From: Pedobacter steynii
GTDB lineage: Bacteria > Bacteroidota > Bacteroidia > Sphingobacteriales > Sphingobacteriaceae
NCBI RefSeq assembly: GCF_900103665.1
Contig: NZ_FNGY01000012.1
Location: 1 to 64,000, forward strand
Length of the DNA stretch: 64,000 bases
Direction of reading: 5' to 3'
Shown here: one piece after another, positions 9,052-17,481 of the stretch
Layout: each line of letters starts with the position of its first letter
Numbering within the stretch: position 1 is the first letter of the stretch
Position numbers and translations under genes: made by a program
Notes under the pieces: model-generated
Told to the model about the DNA's origin: nothing
What the model saw: the letters and a program-made list of their open reading frames with translations, nothing else
The model's database searches: none

Positions 9052-9907
9052 GAATCTCTTCCAGGACCTGAAGTACAAAGTATTCCAATCAGGAAACCCT
9101 TTGTTTTTTTATATAGGAATCAATGTGCTCATTTTTCTGGTGGTGACATTGATAGGGCTTCCTTTTTTCCTGTCGGGAACAGGGAGCGCTGATTTTTCTC
9201 TTCTCATCAGGGAGTATGCAGGTTATCCGGCAGCGATTGATAAATTGCCAACCCGTTTTTATACGGCAATCACTTATCAGTTCTTCCATGAAGGAGTAAT
9301 GCACCTGTTGTTCAACATGCTTTGGCTGTTCTGGATGGGGAAAATCTTTCTGGATTTCCTGAAACCAAGGCAGTTTCATTTCGTATATCTCGTTGGAGGC
9401 ATTGCAGGAGCTTTAACGTATAGTTTGGCTTACAATATATTTCCGGTTTTCTCTGGTAGTGTAGCTGAAGCTACAGTAATTGGCTCTTCTGCTGCAGTAA
9501 TGGCAATCATTGTCGCCACGGCTACATTGGTTCCCGATTACAGCATCCGCCTGCTTTTTCTTGGGGATGTGAAACTAAAATACCTGGCGATCGGCTATAT
9601 TGCCCTGGACCTGATTGGCATTGCTTCTGTAAATGCAGGAGGAAGTTTTTCACATCTGGGGGGGGCGGTACTGGGATTCGCTTACATTAAACTGCTGCAA
9701 AATGGAAAAGACTGGAGCAATCTGTTTAAAAGAAAACCTAAGTTAAAGGTGGTTAGAAATGAACAGGCGAAATCTTCTGCCAACTCAAGAAGTACAGGAG
9801 TTAATCAGCAGGAGATAGATGCGATTTTAGATAAGATTTCTAAATCAGGATATGATCAGTTAAGCAGGGCAGAAAAAGAGACTTTATTTAAGGCAAGCAA
9901 ACATTAA
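9044..9907 (+). CDS. Rhomboid family intramembrane serine protease (second of two)
   Basis: 287 residues. FFHEGVMHLLFNMLWLFWMG is the helix-2 signature, S149 lies in GSSAAV and H204 in SHLGGAVLGF. The residue after the serine is Ala instead of the usual Gly of GxSG, but the Ser-His dyad is present. A cytoplasmic tail of about 65 residues follows the last helix and ends in a charged helical segment (QEIDAILDKISKSGYDQLSRAEKETLF), common in Bacteroidota rhomboids. It overlaps the first rhomboid by 8 bp. The two are clearly different in sequence, so this is an old duplication at most. Confidence 0.9.
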   Translation: MNKNLFQDLKYKVFQSGNPLFFYIGINVLIFLVVTLIGLPFFLSGTGSADFSLLIREYAGYPAAIDKLPTRFYTAITYQFFHEGVMHLLFNMLWLFWMGKIFLDFLKPRQFHFVYLVGGIAGALTYSLAYNIFPVFSGSVAEATVIGSSAAVMAIIVATATLVPDYSIRLLFLGDVKLKYLAIGYIALDLIGIASVNAGGSFSHLGGAVLGFAYIKLLQNGKDWSNLFKRKPKLKVVRNEQAKSSANSRSTGVNQQEIDAILDKISKSGYDQLSRAEKETLFKASKH

Positions 9908-11019
9908 TGAAGAAATCTAAACCGACATTTCTTGATAAACTGGTTCGTTTCCTGGCGATTCTGCTGGCGGTGACTTTACTGCTGGGCTTTATGGCGGGCA
10001 GATTCGATCCCAGAAAGTATCAATTGATTGCTTTTTTCGGTTTAGCTTATCCCTTTATTTTGTTTCTGAATATGTTTATGATTCTCTGGTGGTGCATCCG
10101 TAAACGATGGATTTTTGCCGGAGCTACCCTGGTTTTAATCCTCATGGGATGGCAGGCATTGACCGCTACGATGGGCATCTCGGGAGAAACAGGGAAAGGT
10201 CCTAAAACTGATCCCAAGGCGCTGCGTATGATGACTTATAATGTGCATAGTTTTAAACCCTATGGGCAGGAAAATATAGAGTCTGTAAAACAGCAGATGC
10301 TGGAACTCATCGGTAGAGAAAATCCGGATGTCATCTGCTTCCAGGAGTATTTTACCCGCAGAAAAGGATCTTTTGACATTACCGACAGCCTGAAGAGAAT
10401 TCTGAATACCCGATATTTTTATTTCGTTCCTTCAAGTGAGAACAGTTATGAAGCAACAGGGCTGGCCATCTTTTCCCGTTACCCGATTCAGGATAAAGGA
10501 ACGATTGCTTTCGGCCCAAATTTCGGTGGCAATGCTTCCATCTATATTGATGTGGAAGTGAACAAAAAGAAGCTCAGAGTGTACAATTTGCATTTACAAT
10601 CTATCTCTTTTGATAAGCAGGATTATAGCTATATTGATAAGGTAAAGAAAAAGATGGATGCGGAAATTAAGCCTTCCAAACGCATTCTGACGTTGCTCAG
10701 GAATGCTTTTCTAAAACGAAGTGAGCAGGTAGATATTATGAAGGAACACATGGCAAAATGCCAGAGTTCGTTCCTTATTGCCGGCGATTTTAACGATACA
10801 CCCGCATCTTATGCGGTAACCCAATTAACGAAATCATTAAACAACACATTTCAGGAACAAGGAACTGGATTGGGACGAACTTATAATGGTAAATTCCCCA
10901 ACTTTCAGATCGACTATATTGCCACTACAAAAGACATCAAGGTGATGAACCACCTGGTGATCCCGGCGAAATTGTCAGACCACTTTCCTGTTCGCAGTGA
11001 TTTGATATTAAACCCCTAA
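9907..11019 (+). CDS. Endonuclease/exonuclease/phosphatase (EEP) family membrane protein
   Basis: 370 residues: about three N-terminal membrane helices (15-95), then an EEP domain from about 105. Motifs are MTYNVHSF, NPDVICFQEYF (metal Glu), GDFNDTPASY and the terminal SDHFPVRSDL with the catalytic His. The start overlaps the preceding stop as TAATG, so translation is probably coupled to the rhomboid. The active site likely faces the periplasm. Family members cut phosphodiesters in nucleic acids or lipids, and the substrate here cannot be deduced. Confidence 0.88.
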   Translation: MKKSKPTFLDKLVRFLAILLAVTLLLGFMAGRFDPRKYQLIAFFGLAYPFILFLNMFMILWWCIRKRWIFAGATLVLILMGWQALTATMGISGETGKGPKTDPKALRMMTYNVHSFKPYGQENIESVKQQMLELIGRENPDVICFQEYFTRRKGSFDITDSLKRILNTRYFYFVPSSENSYEATGLAIFSRYPIQDKGTIAFGPNFGGNASIYIDVEVNKKKLRVYNLHLQSISFDKQDYSYIDKVKKKMDAEIKPSKRILTLLRNAFLKRSEQVDIMKEHMAKCQSSFLIAGDFNDTPASYAVTQLTKSLNNTFQEQGTGLGRTYNGKFPNFQIDYIATTKDIKVMNHLVIPAKLSDHFPVRSDLILNP

Positions 11020-11025
11020 AATTTT

Positions 11026-11033
11026 TACCTTTG
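11026..11033 (+). promoter_or_regulatory. TAnnTTTG promoter box of cysS, likely leaderless
   Basis: TACCTTTG matches the Bacteroidota -7 consensus exactly and ends 4 nt before the cysS ATG. The transcription start would fall at or next to the initiation codon. Confidence 0.65.
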
Positions 11034-11037
11034 CAAA

Positions 11038-12498
11038 ATGGATACAGGTCTACAGCTCTACAATACCCTTACGCGTAAAAAAGAAATTTTTGAACCGCTA
11101 AACGCACCTCATGTAGGTATGTACGTTTGCGGCCCTACTGTTTACAGTGACGTTCATTTGGGGAATTGTCGTACGTTCATCTCTTTCGATTTAATCTTCA
11201 GGTATTTAACATATAGTGGGTATAAAGTCCGTTATGTGCGGAACATTACCGATGCCGGCCATTTGGAAGGTGATCGTGATGAGGGGGATGATAAATTTGC
11301 AAAAAGAGCAAAACTGGAACAGTTGGAGCCGATGGAGATTGTACAGAAGTACACTCTTGGATTCCATGATGTATTGAGAATGTTCAATACGCTGCCACCG
11401 AGCATCGAGCCTACAGCAACCGGGCATATTATTGAGCAGATTGAAATGATCAAAGAGATCATCAGCAACGGATATGCGTATGAAGCGAATGGAACGGTTT
11501 ATTTTGACGTAGAAAAATATAGCAAAGAATATAATTATACCATTCTTACCAACAGAAACATGGAAGACATGCTGGCCAATACCAGGGAATTGGGTGGTCA
11601 GGATGAGAAACGCGGGAGATTGGATTTCGCGCTTTGGATTAAAGCGAAACCAGAAACACTCATGCGCTGGGCTTCTCCATGGGGTGAAGGTTTTCCAGGC
11701 TGGCATATCGAATGTTCGGCAATGAGTGCGAAATATCTTGGTGAAGAATTTGACATTCACGGAGGAGGAATGGACCTTGCTGCAACACATCATACGAATG
11801 AAATTGCACAGTCTGAAGCTTGCAGTCATAAACAACCCGCCAAATACTGGATGCATACCAATATGCTGACCGTAAATGGAACGAGAATGTCTAAAACTTT
11901 AGGGAATGGCTTTCTTCCTGAGGAATTGTTCAAAGGGGACCATGTCTTGCTGGAAAAAGGCTTTAGCCCAATGACGGTTAAATTCTTTATGCTCCAGGCA
12001 CATTACCGCAGTACGCTCGATTTTTCTAATGAAGCATTGGATGCTTCGGAAAAAGGATTCAAAAGGTTGATGAATGCCATCAGTTTGATGGATAAATTAA
12101 GCGTTTCCGAAAACAGTGATTTTGAGGTTGGCCCGATTATGGACAATTGTGTGAAAGCAATGAATGATGATTTCAACAGTCCTGTGGTGATCGCAGAATT
12201 GTTCGAAGCAGTCCGCATGATCAATACCGTGTATGATGGGAAAGGAACGATCTCTGCTGCAGAATTGGATAAGCTGAAAAAGCTGATGAAAGATTTCGTA
12301 TTTGACATTTTTGGATTGAAAGCGGAAGATACTTCGAATCTGGAATTGAATTCGGTATTGGACATGGTGATCGAGCTAAGAAAGACAGCCAAAGAGAATA
12401 AGGACTATGCCACATCTGATAAAATCCGTCTGGGTCTTCAAAGTATGGGCATCCAGTTGAAAGATAGTAAAGAAGGTACCACCTGGAACAAAGCTTAA
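11038..12498 (+). CDS. cysS: Cysteinyl-tRNA synthetase
   Basis: 486 residues, normal length. It charges tRNA-Cys. The class I signature HLGN is at 40-43, the first zinc ligand is C31 in YVCGPTVYSDVH, and the other zinc ligands are in GWHIECSA and HGGGMDLAATHH. The KMSKS loop reads RMSKTLGN. The C-terminal anticodon-binding domain is complete. It has its own promoter box and is 18 nt beyond the EEP gene. Confidence 0.97.
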   Translation: MDTGLQLYNTLTRKKEIFEPLNAPHVGMYVCGPTVYSDVHLGNCRTFISFDLIFRYLTYSGYKVRYVRNITDAGHLEGDRDEGDDKFAKRAKLEQLEPMEIVQKYTLGFHDVLRMFNTLPPSIEPTATGHIIEQIEMIKEIISNGYAYEANGTVYFDVEKYSKEYNYTILTNRNMEDMLANTRELGGQDEKRGRLDFALWIKAKPETLMRWASPWGEGFPGWHIECSAMSAKYLGEEFDIHGGGMDLAATHHTNEIAQSEACSHKQPAKYWMHTNMLTVNGTRMSKTLGNGFLPEELFKGDHVLLEKGFSPMTVKFFMLQAHYRSTLDFSNEALDASEKGFKRLMNAISLMDKLSVSENSDFEVGPIMDNCVKAMNDDFNSPVVIAELFEAVRMINTVYDGKGTISAAELDKLKKLMKDFVFDIFGLKAEDTSNLELNSVLDMVIELRKTAKENKDYATSDKIRLGLQSMGIQLKDSKEGTTWNKA

Positions 12499-12577
12499 CA
12501 TTGTTTAATTGTTAATTACTTTTTACAGGGCAAAAGCAATACAACGATTATATTAGTACCCAAACTATACCTAAAAC

Positions 12578-13435
12578 ATGATGAATAAATTTTTATATAC
12601 AATTATAGCGGTTTCTATGACCCTTGGTGCTTACGCACAAAAATCGGATGGAAGCACTAAATCTCTGGTTAAGGCCGAGAAAGAATTTGCAGAAGACCTT
12701 GCTAAGCATGGTGCAAAAACTGCATTTACTACTTATTCTGCGGATGATGCGCTGGTATTCAGACCCAATCCGGTAAATGCGAAAACTTTTTATGCTGGTC
12801 AGGGAGATGATAAAGGATTGAGCTGGAACCCGGTTTATGCTAAAGTGGCAAGAAGTGGCGACTGGGGTTTTACAACCGGTCCTTTTACTGCTGATGGTGA
12901 AACTAAAACCTATGGTCAGTACCTTTCCGTATGGAAAGCGAAAGAAGGAAAGTGGGAGTTAGCGATGGATTTAGGAGTTACACATAACAAACCCTTAAAT
13001 AAGGTAGAACCTTTATTCATTGAGCCTAAAGATTTTTATAAGCCTAAGTTCGCTGGTGATAAACAAAGGGCGGCAGGGGTTGACATTATTGCAACAACTG
13101 AAAAAACGCTGAATACCATGCTGAAATCTTATGGAGCTGCTGCTTTCGCAGGATTCTTAAATCCAGATGCAAGGGTTTTGTTTCCCGGATATGAGCCGAT
13201 CATAGGAAAAGACAAAGCATTGGCTTTCTTTAATGGAATGGTGAAAAACATGACTTTGAAAACAACCAAAGCGAATAAAGCGGATGGCGGAGACCTTGCT
13301 TATACTTATGGCGTAGCTACAGTAGATTATAGGGCAGATCTTAGAGAAAGCTTTAATTATCTTTTTATTTATGAGCGTCAGGCAGACCATAACTGGAACC
13401 TGATTGTACAGGTATTTGCACCTGCTGAGCGTTAA
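12578..13435 (+). CDS. Exported NTF2/SnoaL-like (DUF4440-type) protein
   Basis: 285 residues with signal peptide MMNKFLYTIIAVSMTLGAYAQ. It appears to have two NTF2-like halves. The first, about 25-145, includes FTTYSADDALVFRPNPVNAKTFY and GDWGFTTGPFTADGE. The second, about 160-285, includes FAGFLNPDARVLFPGYEPIIGKDKALAFF. The pattern 'dwGyTTGpf' is typical of exported Bacteroidota DUF4440 proteins. No catalytic role can be assigned. It stands alone between cysS and a strong terminator. Confidence 0.75.
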   Translation: MMNKFLYTIIAVSMTLGAYAQKSDGSTKSLVKAEKEFAEDLAKHGAKTAFTTYSADDALVFRPNPVNAKTFYAGQGDDKGLSWNPVYAKVARSGDWGFTTGPFTADGETKTYGQYLSVWKAKEGKWELAMDLGVTHNKPLNKVEPLFIEPKDFYKPKFAGDKQRAAGVDIIATTEKTLNTMLKSYGAAAFAGFLNPDARVLFPGYEPIIGKDKALAFFNGMVKNMTLKTTKANKADGGDLAYTYGVATVDYRADLRESFNYLFIYERQADHNWNLIVQVFAPAER

Positions 13436-13454
13436 TCAAGAGAAAATAACTTAT

Positions 13455-13498
13455 AAAAAAGGTTTCTTAAAGATTTGATTTAAGAAACCTTTTTTTTG
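13455..13498 (+). terminator. Strong intrinsic terminator
   Basis: AAGGTTTCTTAA pairs with TTAAGAAACCTT, flanked by A and T runs (13455-13460 and 13491-13497). It could act on both strands. Confidence 0.9.
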
Positions 13499-13574
13499 AC
13501 CCGGCCATTGGCCCGTCGCAGGGGATAAGGATTCGTCGTTATTCCCGTTATCAATGGTAAAAACAAAGACATTC

Positions 13575-14459
13575 ATGAAGAAAAGTATACTATTCGTTGC
13601 GGCCATAATGTTGGCCTTCCAAAGCCAGGCTCAGAAATTCGATTTGCAGGGGCAGAGAGGAGCCAGGGGAATCATGCCTGAGAATACCATTCCCGGAATG
13701 ATAAAGGCGCTGGAGTTGGGTGTAAACACCTTAATTATGAATGCAGTGATATCGAAGGATAAACAGGTAGTACTTTCTCAGGAACCTTATTTCAATTCGG
13801 AGATCAGCCTGAAACCGGATGGGAAGGCAATTAGCTTAAAAGATCAGAAAAAGCATAATATCTATAAGATGGATTACGCGGATGTGAAGAAATATGATGT
13901 GGGTAGCAAGGTGCATAACCGGTTTCCGGGGCAACAAAAGTTCAAAGCTTATAAGCCGTTGTTAGAAGAAACGATCGATTCTGTGGAGAACTACGTGAAA
14001 GAAAATAGATTGGCAAAGCCAAATTACAGCATCGAAACGAAGACGATTCCTAAGGGAGATAATGAGTTTCAGCCGGAACCTGCGGAGTTTGTAGAGCTGA
14101 TCATGGAAGTGGTAAAAAGAAAGAAAATAGAAAAAAGAGTTACGATCCAGTCCTTTGATGTCCGCACGCTCCAATACCTGCATGAGCATTTTCCTAAGAT
14201 TAAAACGGCTTTGCTGATTGATGAAAAAGAAGATTTTGAGAATAACATTCAGGAGTTAGGATTTAACCCTACCATATACAGTCCGTATTCGGTATTGGTA
14301 GGAAAGGGCCTGGTAGACCGTTGTCATGCTGCAGGAATTAAGATCATTCCATGGACGATTAATTCGACTAAACAGATGAAATACCTGATTGACCTTGGTG
14401 TAGACGGCATCGTTACTGATTATCCCAACTTATTTAAAGCAGAATTGCTGGAACAGTAG
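13575..14459 (+). CDS. GDPD-fold exported protein with lost catalytic residues (pseudoenzyme)
   Basis: 294 residues from the ATG at 13575 (signal peptide MKKSILFVAAIMLAFQSQAQ). An upstream in-frame ATG at 13554 is less likely. The fold is plainly glycerophosphodiester phosphodiesterase: RGARGIMPENTIPGM, SIETK, VTIQSFDVRTLQYL, IIPWTINS, DGIVTDYP. The active site is gone. The HRG histidine is Q27, the metal-binding E-x-D is I54-x-N56, and the second catalytic His is Q69. The paralogue at 62353-63264 keeps all of these. The reading frame is intact, so this is a maintained non-catalytic relative or a very recent loss. A binding or scaffold role is speculation. Confidence 0.88.
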   Translation: MKKSILFVAAIMLAFQSQAQKFDLQGQRGARGIMPENTIPGMIKALELGVNTLIMNAVISKDKQVVLSQEPYFNSEISLKPDGKAISLKDQKKHNIYKMDYADVKKYDVGSKVHNRFPGQQKFKAYKPLLEETIDSVENYVKENRLAKPNYSIETKTIPKGDNEFQPEPAEFVELIMEVVKRKKIEKRVTIQSFDVRTLQYLHEHFPKIKTALLIDEKEDFENNIQELGFNPTIYSPYSVLVGKGLVDRCHAAGIKIIPWTINSTKQMKYLIDLGVDGIVTDYPNLFKAELLEQ

Positions 14460-14477
14460 AATTCCGGTATCAACCTA

Positions 14478-14510
14478 TGAAATCAGCCCCTGGCTTTTTG
14501 GGGCATTTCA
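14478..14510 (+). terminator. Hairpin downstream of the GDPD-like gene
   Basis: TGAAAT-ca-GCCCC pairs with GGGGC-ATTTCA around a T-rich loop. The following T run is short (TTTCAGG), so termination is possible but less certain. Confidence 0.4.
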
Positions 14511-14703
14511 TTTCAGGACTATTCTGATCAGTAAGGTGGCCTGATTCGATGTTTATTCCGCTTTGCAAAATAGCCCTTTGGTCAGTTACAATGGATTGAC
14601 AGGTAAATATTTTAGCCAAATTTTCTTAGTAATAAAATGATCGTTAATAATTATATATTTGGTTTCAGAATGATGCCGGATTTTTAATGAAATAATAAAA
14701 CTT

Positions 14704-15525
14704 ATGGAAAATGTAAATTGGTGGGGAATAGTTAAAGACAATGTACTGCCACATTTGGGTACCATCATTCTTTCCCTGATCTTGTTTATCTCGATTGGCT
14801 TTATACTTGGCATTATCTATAATGTGGTCCTTTGGAAAAAGAAAGTGTATACCAGGGAACCAAAATATTATAACTGGGGAGTAAAGCTGTATATCCTGAC
14901 AAGCATGATTGCATTTGTTTATTTCTTTGCTCATTTTGCAATCATTTCATCAGCCGGAAAAATCATCAAAAAAGAAGAACCAAGGATCGTGTCTGAAATT
15001 TACGAGCAAGGGGTTAAGCAAATTTTTAATTCCCCTGAAGAAAGGAATAAATTCATAAAGAAGATACAGGATGGGGCAGGGGGTGTGCAGCAGGGGAGTA
15101 AGCTGTTAACTGCCGACATCAACAAATATGTGGCTTCCAAAAATACCGGTTTTCAATTGGTCGATAATGGCAAGAATAAGCTTAGTAATTATCTGACGGC
15201 TAAATATCAGGACGATATTTATTCGGCAGGTTTATATGGAATGCTTTTAGCTGCCGGCAGAGGTCATGTAGATTTGAAGAGTCTTTCTTATGAAGATTTT
15301 AATGTCATTGTTAAAACCCTTAATACGCTTGATCCCAGGGATATCGAAAAATCAATAAAATTAAAGCTTACTGAAGAAGTGGATGACATTGTCTCGAAAC
15401 AAATGGACGGCTTGTTTAAGGGGGCGCTTTACCTGTTTATCGCCATATTACTGGTTCCTTTAGTCGAGTTCTTTATTTACAGGTATTATGCAAAAAAGAC
15501 AGCTGTTGAAGAATCAGAACATTAA
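14704..15525 (+). CDS. Membrane protein of unknown function
   Basis: 273 residues, not recognised. Two hydrophobic helices near the N terminus (about 17-43 and 62-86) and one near the C terminus (about 242-263) flank a soluble stretch of about 150 residues. That stretch is charged and helical (EPRIVSEIYEQGVKQIFNSPEE, DPRDIEKSIKLKLTEEVDD). There is no signal peptide and no metal or nucleotide motif. It is monocistronic, with 244 nt upstream and a symmetrical terminator downstream. The composition matches its neighbours, so there is no sign of recent transfer. Confidence 0.7.
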   Translation: MENVNWWGIVKDNVLPHLGTIILSLILFISIGFILGIIYNVVLWKKKVYTREPKYYNWGVKLYILTSMIAFVYFFAHFAIISSAGKIIKKEEPRIVSEIYEQGVKQIFNSPEERNKFIKKIQDGAGGVQQGSKLLTADINKYVASKNTGFQLVDNGKNKLSNYLTAKYQDDIYSAGLYGMLLAAGRGHVDLKSLSYEDFNVIVKTLNTLDPRDIEKSIKLKLTEEVDDIVSKQMDGLFKGALYLFIAILLVPLVEFFIYRYYAKKTAVEESEH

Positions 15526-15556
15526 TACACCTGTTAACTATGATTAACAGGCGTAT
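15525..15556. terminator. Bidirectional hairpin between convergent genes
   Basis: ATACACCTGTTAA (15525-15537) pairs with TTAACAGGCGTAT (15544-15556) with one mismatch. It sits between the 3' ends of two convergent genes. Confidence 0.6.
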
Positions 15557-15566
15557 AATAATAGAC

Positions 15567-16358
15567 TTATTTCTTGTTTCTCAACATTTCCATTTCTTTC
15601 TTTAGCTGTTGAAATTCCTGGGAGAGATCTTTTATTTCGGCTTTTTGTTCTTCAAGCTGATTTTCTTTTTCAATGAGATGAAGGGTAAGTTCTTCTATTT
15701 TTTTTAAGAGCTTAGCACTCATATCTCCCAGATGAACTCCTTCCTTTTCGACTTGTTCTGCTGAAGGAATTCCTGGTAAATGATGATTAAGGTCAATGAA
15801 AGTTTTGATTTCTTTTAGTGGGGATAGGCGATAAGCCGGCTTGAAGACATAATCCGGCCAGCCTTGCATGTCGACTTTTATTTCCTGAGCATGGATCTTG
15901 CCATTAACAGCTAATTTCTCGAGCGGATTGCTAAGGCCTATTCCTACATTTCCATTGTAGAGAATTCGCATTTTTTCTGTGTTGTTATCAGTGGCAAACG
16001 AAATGCTGCCACCAGTATAGCTGGGACCGCGGAGAAAATTAATGGAGCTATTGGTATTTCCATAGAAGCTATGCTCAAGCGCAAAACTTTTAATATCATA
16101 GAGGCTTGGTATAGCAGTGCTTGTCTGAGTTTCATAGCCTTTGATTCCTAAATAGGTTCCATCTCCCATGTAATTGCCTTCTTGGAGCCGTGCGAGAACA
16201 GTTCCCAGTTCTCCGGGAGTTAATAATTTACCAACATCAAGGAGAGCCTGTGGGCTGGTTGTACCTATCCCAACATTGCCACTTTCCTGGAGCTTATTTT
16301 GGGCATAAGAATAGGAGATCATGAGACTGGTCAGCAGGGTGAAAAATAGTTTTTTCAT
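15567..16358 (-). CDS. Exported tail-fibre-like protein with GIGT repeats and C-terminal coiled coil
   Basis: 263 residues. The signal peptide is MKKLFFTLLTSLMISYSYAQ. Two GNVGIGTTSP / GNVGIGLSNP beta repeats (about 28-40 and 135-147) resemble phage tail-fibre and adhesin stalks. The module ending PAYRLSPLKEIKTFIDLNHHLPGIPSAEQVEKEGVHLGDMSAKLLKKIEELTL is very common at the C terminus of such Bacteroidota proteins. It leads into a coiled coil (about 215-263) likely to trimerise. No phage genes are nearby. It is probably a surface structural protein of unknown role. Confidence 0.75.
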   Translation of the reverse strand: MKKLFFTLLTSLMISYSYAQNKLQESGNVGIGTTSPQALLDVGKLLTPGELGTVLARLQEGNYMGDGTYLGIKGYETQTSTAIPSLYDIKSFALEHSFYGNTNSSINFLRGPSYTGGSISFATDNNTEKMRILYNGNVGIGLSNPLEKLAVNGKIHAQEIKVDMQGWPDYVFKPAYRLSPLKEIKTFIDLNHHLPGIPSAEQVEKEGVHLGDMSAKLLKKIEELTLHLIEKENQLEEQKAEIKDLSQEFQQLKKEMEMLRNKK

Positions 16359-16397
16359 AAGCGTTAAGGATTGTAAAGTATTTGATTTTTGATGGAT

Positions 16398-16416
16398 TAT
16401 CTTTATTATAAAGATA
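16398..16416. repeat. Perfect 9-1-9 palindrome upstream of the tail-fibre-like gene
   Basis: TATCTTTAT-T-ATAAAGATA, about 40 bp before the start at 16358. It could be an operator for this gene. The A+T richness means chance cannot be excluded. Confidence 0.45.
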
Positions 16417-16465
16417 TATATTTATCGGATATAGAGGCTGGTTATTTCCATGTTGCTTATTAAAG

Positions 16466-16499
16466 CAAAAAAAGCCCTTGATTTTAATCAAGGGCTTTT
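16466..16499 (-). terminator. Terminator of the SurA-MoxR operon
   Basis: Read leftwards, AAAAGCCCTTGAT pairs with ATCAAGGGCTTT and is followed by a run of T. It lies 16 nt after the moxR stop. Confidence 0.9.
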
Positions 16500-16514
16500 C
16501 CATATCAAAAAGTA

Positions 16515-17477
16515 TTAATATAAATTTTTAATGATTTGTTCGATGCTTAGGCCTTCAGCTTCTGCGCGGTAGTTGCGCACGATACGGTGACGTAGAATCG
16601 CTTCTGCAACGGCTTGTACATCTTCGATATCAGGAGAATATTTACCTGATATTGCGGCATGACATTTTGCGCCGATCACCAGGAACTGAGAAGCTCTTGG
16701 GCCTGCACCCCAGCTAATGTATTTATTGATGTCTTCAGTAGCAGAAGGAGTATGAGGACGGGTTTTAGTCGCCAGTTTGACCGCATATTCTACTACGTTA
16801 TCTGCAACAGGGATGTTTCTTACCAGTTTCTGGAAATACTGAATCTGCTGTGCATTGATGATCTTTTTCAAATGAACATCCTGATTGCTCGTCGTATTTT
16901 TAACGATCGTCAGCTCTTCCTCGAAGGAAGGGTAGTCCAGATGTACATTGAACATGAAGCGGTCTAACTGCGCCTCAGGAAGAGGATAAGTGCCTTCCTG
17001 CTCAATTGGATTCTGTGTCGCCAGTACAAAGAAAGGGTTCGGTAAAATATGTCTTTGTCCCGCCGCCGTTACCGCTTTTTCCTGCATGGCTTCCAGTAAT
17101 GCAGCCTGCGTTTTTGGCGGTGTTCTGTTGATCTCATCGGCCAGGATAATATTCGAAAATATGGGCCCTGGAATGAACTTGAAATTTCTGTCTTCCCCAA
17201 GAATTTCTGCACCAATGATATCGCTGGGCATTAAATCCGGGGTAAACTGGATCCTGTTAAAATTAAGATCCAGTACATTGGCTACAGTTTGAACAAGTAA
17301 GGTCTTTGCCAGGCCGGGAACCCCAACAAGTAAACAATGACCATTACTGAAAATGGATATTAAAACGGATTTTACGACATCATCCTGTCCAATGACCACT
17401 TTGCCGATCTCGGCTTTAATATCTTTGTACGATTGATGTAATGCGTCTACGGCTTTTATATCGTTATCAAACTGCAT
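16515..17477 (-). CDS. MoxR family AAA+ ATPase
   Basis: 320 residues. Walker A is GVPGLAKT (52-59), Walker B and sensor regions are ILADEINRTPPKTQAALLEAMQE (about 111-133), sensor 1 is FVLATQNPIEQEGTYPLPEAQLDRF, and the C-terminal lid is present. MoxR ATPases act as chaperones and usually sit beside DUF58 and VWA genes. Here the gene is followed by a terminator, with the SurA gene 4 nt upstream. That context points to a link with envelope protein folding, which is inference. Confidence 0.92.
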   Translation of the reverse strand: MQFDNDIKAVDALHQSYKDIKAEIGKVVIGQDDVVKSVLISIFSNGHCLLVGVPGLAKTLLVQTVANVLDLNFNRIQFTPDLMPSDIIGAEILGEDRNFKFIPGPIFSNIILADEINRTPPKTQAALLEAMQEKAVTAAGQRHILPNPFFVLATQNPIEQEGTYPLPEAQLDRFMFNVHLDYPSFEEELTIVKNTTSNQDVHLKKIINAQQIQYFQKLVRNIPVADNVVEYAVKLATKTRPHTPSATEDINKYISWGAGPRASQFLVIGAKCHAAISGKYSPDIEDVQAVAEAILRHRIVRNYRAEAEGLSIEQIIKNLY

Positions 17478-17481
17478 AGAC

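Noticed and set aside
11206..11856. 216-residue minus-strand frame opposite cysS
   Set aside because: Antisense shadow of a strongly conserved synthetase; composition (many His, Cys, Phe) is typical of a shadow.
14586..14934. Minus-strand small frames over the start of the unknown membrane protein gene
   Set aside because: They are opposite a frame with coherent membrane helices and have no supporting signals of their own.
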